In this document: in pieces, positions 43,338 to 43,924 of the stretch
How the letters are laid out: every line of letters begins with the position of its first letter
How positions within the stretch are numbered: position 1 is the stretch's first letter
Assembly (NCBI GenBank): GCA_003151335.1
Contig: PLXE01000066.1
Location: 1 to 43,924, forward strand
DNA: 43,924 nt
DNA from: Acidobacteriaceae bacterium
GTDB lineage: Bacteria > Acidobacteriota > Terriglobia > Terriglobales > Acidobacteriaceae
Reading direction: 5' to 3'
Notes under the pieces: model-generated
Seen by the model: only the letters and a program-made list of their open reading frames with translations
Told to the model about the DNA's origin: nothing
Databases searched by the model: none
Program-made: the position numbers and the translations under genes

Positions 43338-43924
43338 CTACTGCGGCGGCTTCTTCTCCCCGGCTGGAGGCAGCTTCTTCGGAGCCGGCTTAGCCTGCTG
43401 CGGTGGCTGAGGAGCAGGACGTTGCTGCGGAGCTGGCTTAGCCTGCTGCGGTGGCTGAGGAGCAGGACGCTGCTGCGGGGCCGGCCTAGCCTGCTGCTGC
43501 GGCTGAGAGGCCGGACGCTGCTGCGGCGCGGGCCTAGCCTGCTGCTGTGGCTGTGCCTGTGGCCTTGGTTGAGGAGCAGGACGCTGCTGCGGCGCAGGTT
43601 TGGCTTGCTGCTGCGGTGGCTGAGGAGCAGGACGCTGCTGCGGAGCCGGCTTAGCCTGCTGCGGTGGCTGAGGAGCGGGGCGTTGCTGGGGAGCAGGTTT
43701 AGCCTGCTGCTGCGGCCGTGGCTGAGGAGCAGGGCGCTGCTGCGGCGCCGGCTTAGCCTGCTGCTGCGGTGGCTGAGGAGCGGGACGCTGCTGCGGAGCA
43801 GGTTTAGCCTGCTGCTGCGGCGGCTGAGGAACCGGACGCTGCTGCGGTGCGGGTTTAGCCTGCTGCTGCGGCGGCTGAGGAGCAGGACGAGTCTGCGGAG
43901 CAGGTTTAGCCTGCTGCTGTGGTT
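43338..43924 (-). CDS. Pro/Gln/Ala-rich repeat protein (partial, C-terminal part)
   Basis: An open frame enters from the right edge on the minus strand and ends at TAG 43338-43340. The visible 194 residues are almost entirely a 16-17-residue repeat of the form R-P-A-P-Q-P-P-Q-Q-A-K-P-A-P-Q-Q, in about 11 copies. The end is P-K-K-L-P-P-A-G-E-K-K-P-P-Q. No stop codon interrupts the frame. Such tails often span or decorate the cell envelope, but the functional domain lies outside the window and I cannot name the protein. Confidence 0.75.
   Translation of the reverse strand, partial: PQQQAKPAPQTRPAPQPPQQQAKPAPQQRPVPQPPQQQAKPAPQQRPAPQPPQQQAKPAPQQRPAPQPRPQQQAKPAPQQRPAPQPPQQAKPAPQQRPAPQPPQQQAKPAPQQRPAPQPRPQAQPQQQARPAPQQRPASQPQQQARPAPQQRPAPQPPQQAKPAPQQRPAPQPPQQAKPAPKKLPPAGEKKPPQ
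43385..43920 (-). repeat. Eleven tandem 48-66-bp coding repeats
   Basis: Unit boundaries recur at spacings of 48, 48, 48, 66, 51, 48, 54, 51, 51 and 51 bp, always in multiples of three, with few differences between copies. They code for the Pro/Gln/Ala repeat and continue beyond the window edge. Confidence 0.85.

Noticed and set aside
43385-43920. Tandem repeats as a CRISPR array
   Set aside because: Unit spacing is always a multiple of three, spacers are not unique, and an open frame runs through; this is coding repeat DNA.

Overview
The window reads as a chromosome segment of an Acidobacteriota bacterium, probably class Terriglobia. This is an inference. It rests on the gene order (a complete S10-spc-alpha ribosomal cluster that includes secY, adk, map, infA and rpmJ), zinc-type S14, L36 and S4, a WXXGXW-repeat secreted protein, a DUF6677-like membrane protein, and intergenic repeat types I associate with that phylum. 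No rRNA, tRNA, CRISPR array, prophage or insertion sequence was seen.

Layout. Positions 1-18485 (+ strand): the last codons of tuf, then rpsJ-rplC-rplD-rplW-rplB-rpsS-rplV-rpsC-rplP-rpmC-rpsQ-rplN-rplX-rplE-rpsN-rpsH-rplF-rplR-rpsE-rpmD-rplO-secY-adk-map-infA-rpmJ-rpsM-rpsK-rpsD-rpoA-rplQ, closed by a strong intrinsic terminator at 18533-18568. Positions 18594-20718 (- strand): a VanZ-like protein and guaB. A divergent promoter region (20749-20898) separates guaB from a second translation/transcription operon at 21123-30068 (+): rimP-nusA-infB-ylxP-rbfA-nrnA, followed by an ArnT-like glycosyltransferase. Positions 30174-31361 (-) hold a secreted WXXGXW-repeat protein and 31619-32623 (+) a double-GNAT acetyltransferase. 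Positions 32685-40115 are a long minus-strand block: a coupled M24 peptidase/DUF6677-like/mini membrane protein trio, an AlkD-like protein, a POT-family transporter, the coupled yggS-yggU pair and an OPT-family transporter. Positions 40543-41988 (+) hold comF and an HNH endonuclease. Positions 42245-43924 (-) hold a LolA-fold-like exported protein and the C-terminal part of a Pro/Gln/Ala repeat protein that runs off the edge.

The most unusual signal is not a gene. Ribosomal operons are normally compact, but here about 20 intergenic gaps are filled with degenerate tandem 7-bp units such as CAGTTGT, CAGTGGC, CAGTAGC, TAGTGGT and GCTAATT. In many gaps the units sit in two opposed blocks, giving perfect inverted arms (19 bp between rpsK and rpsD, 12 bp between rplP and rpmC and between map and infA, and a 15/16-bp arm directly before the rpmJ ribosome site). 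Tightly coupled gene pairs lack them. In three genes (rpmD, rplO, yggU) the repeat has run into the 3' end of the frame and supplies the last residues and the stop codon. The rpoA-rplQ gap also contains a 136-bp palindromic element nested within heptad arms.

Functionally the left two thirds make ribosomes, RNA polymerase alpha, the Sec channel, initiation factors and ribosome maturation factors. The right third is peptide transport and breakdown, nucleotide and DNA maintenance, and envelope proteins. Several ribosomal proteins carry extra Lys/Ala/Pro-rich tails, NusA has a long acidic tail and IF2 a long disordered N-terminal region.
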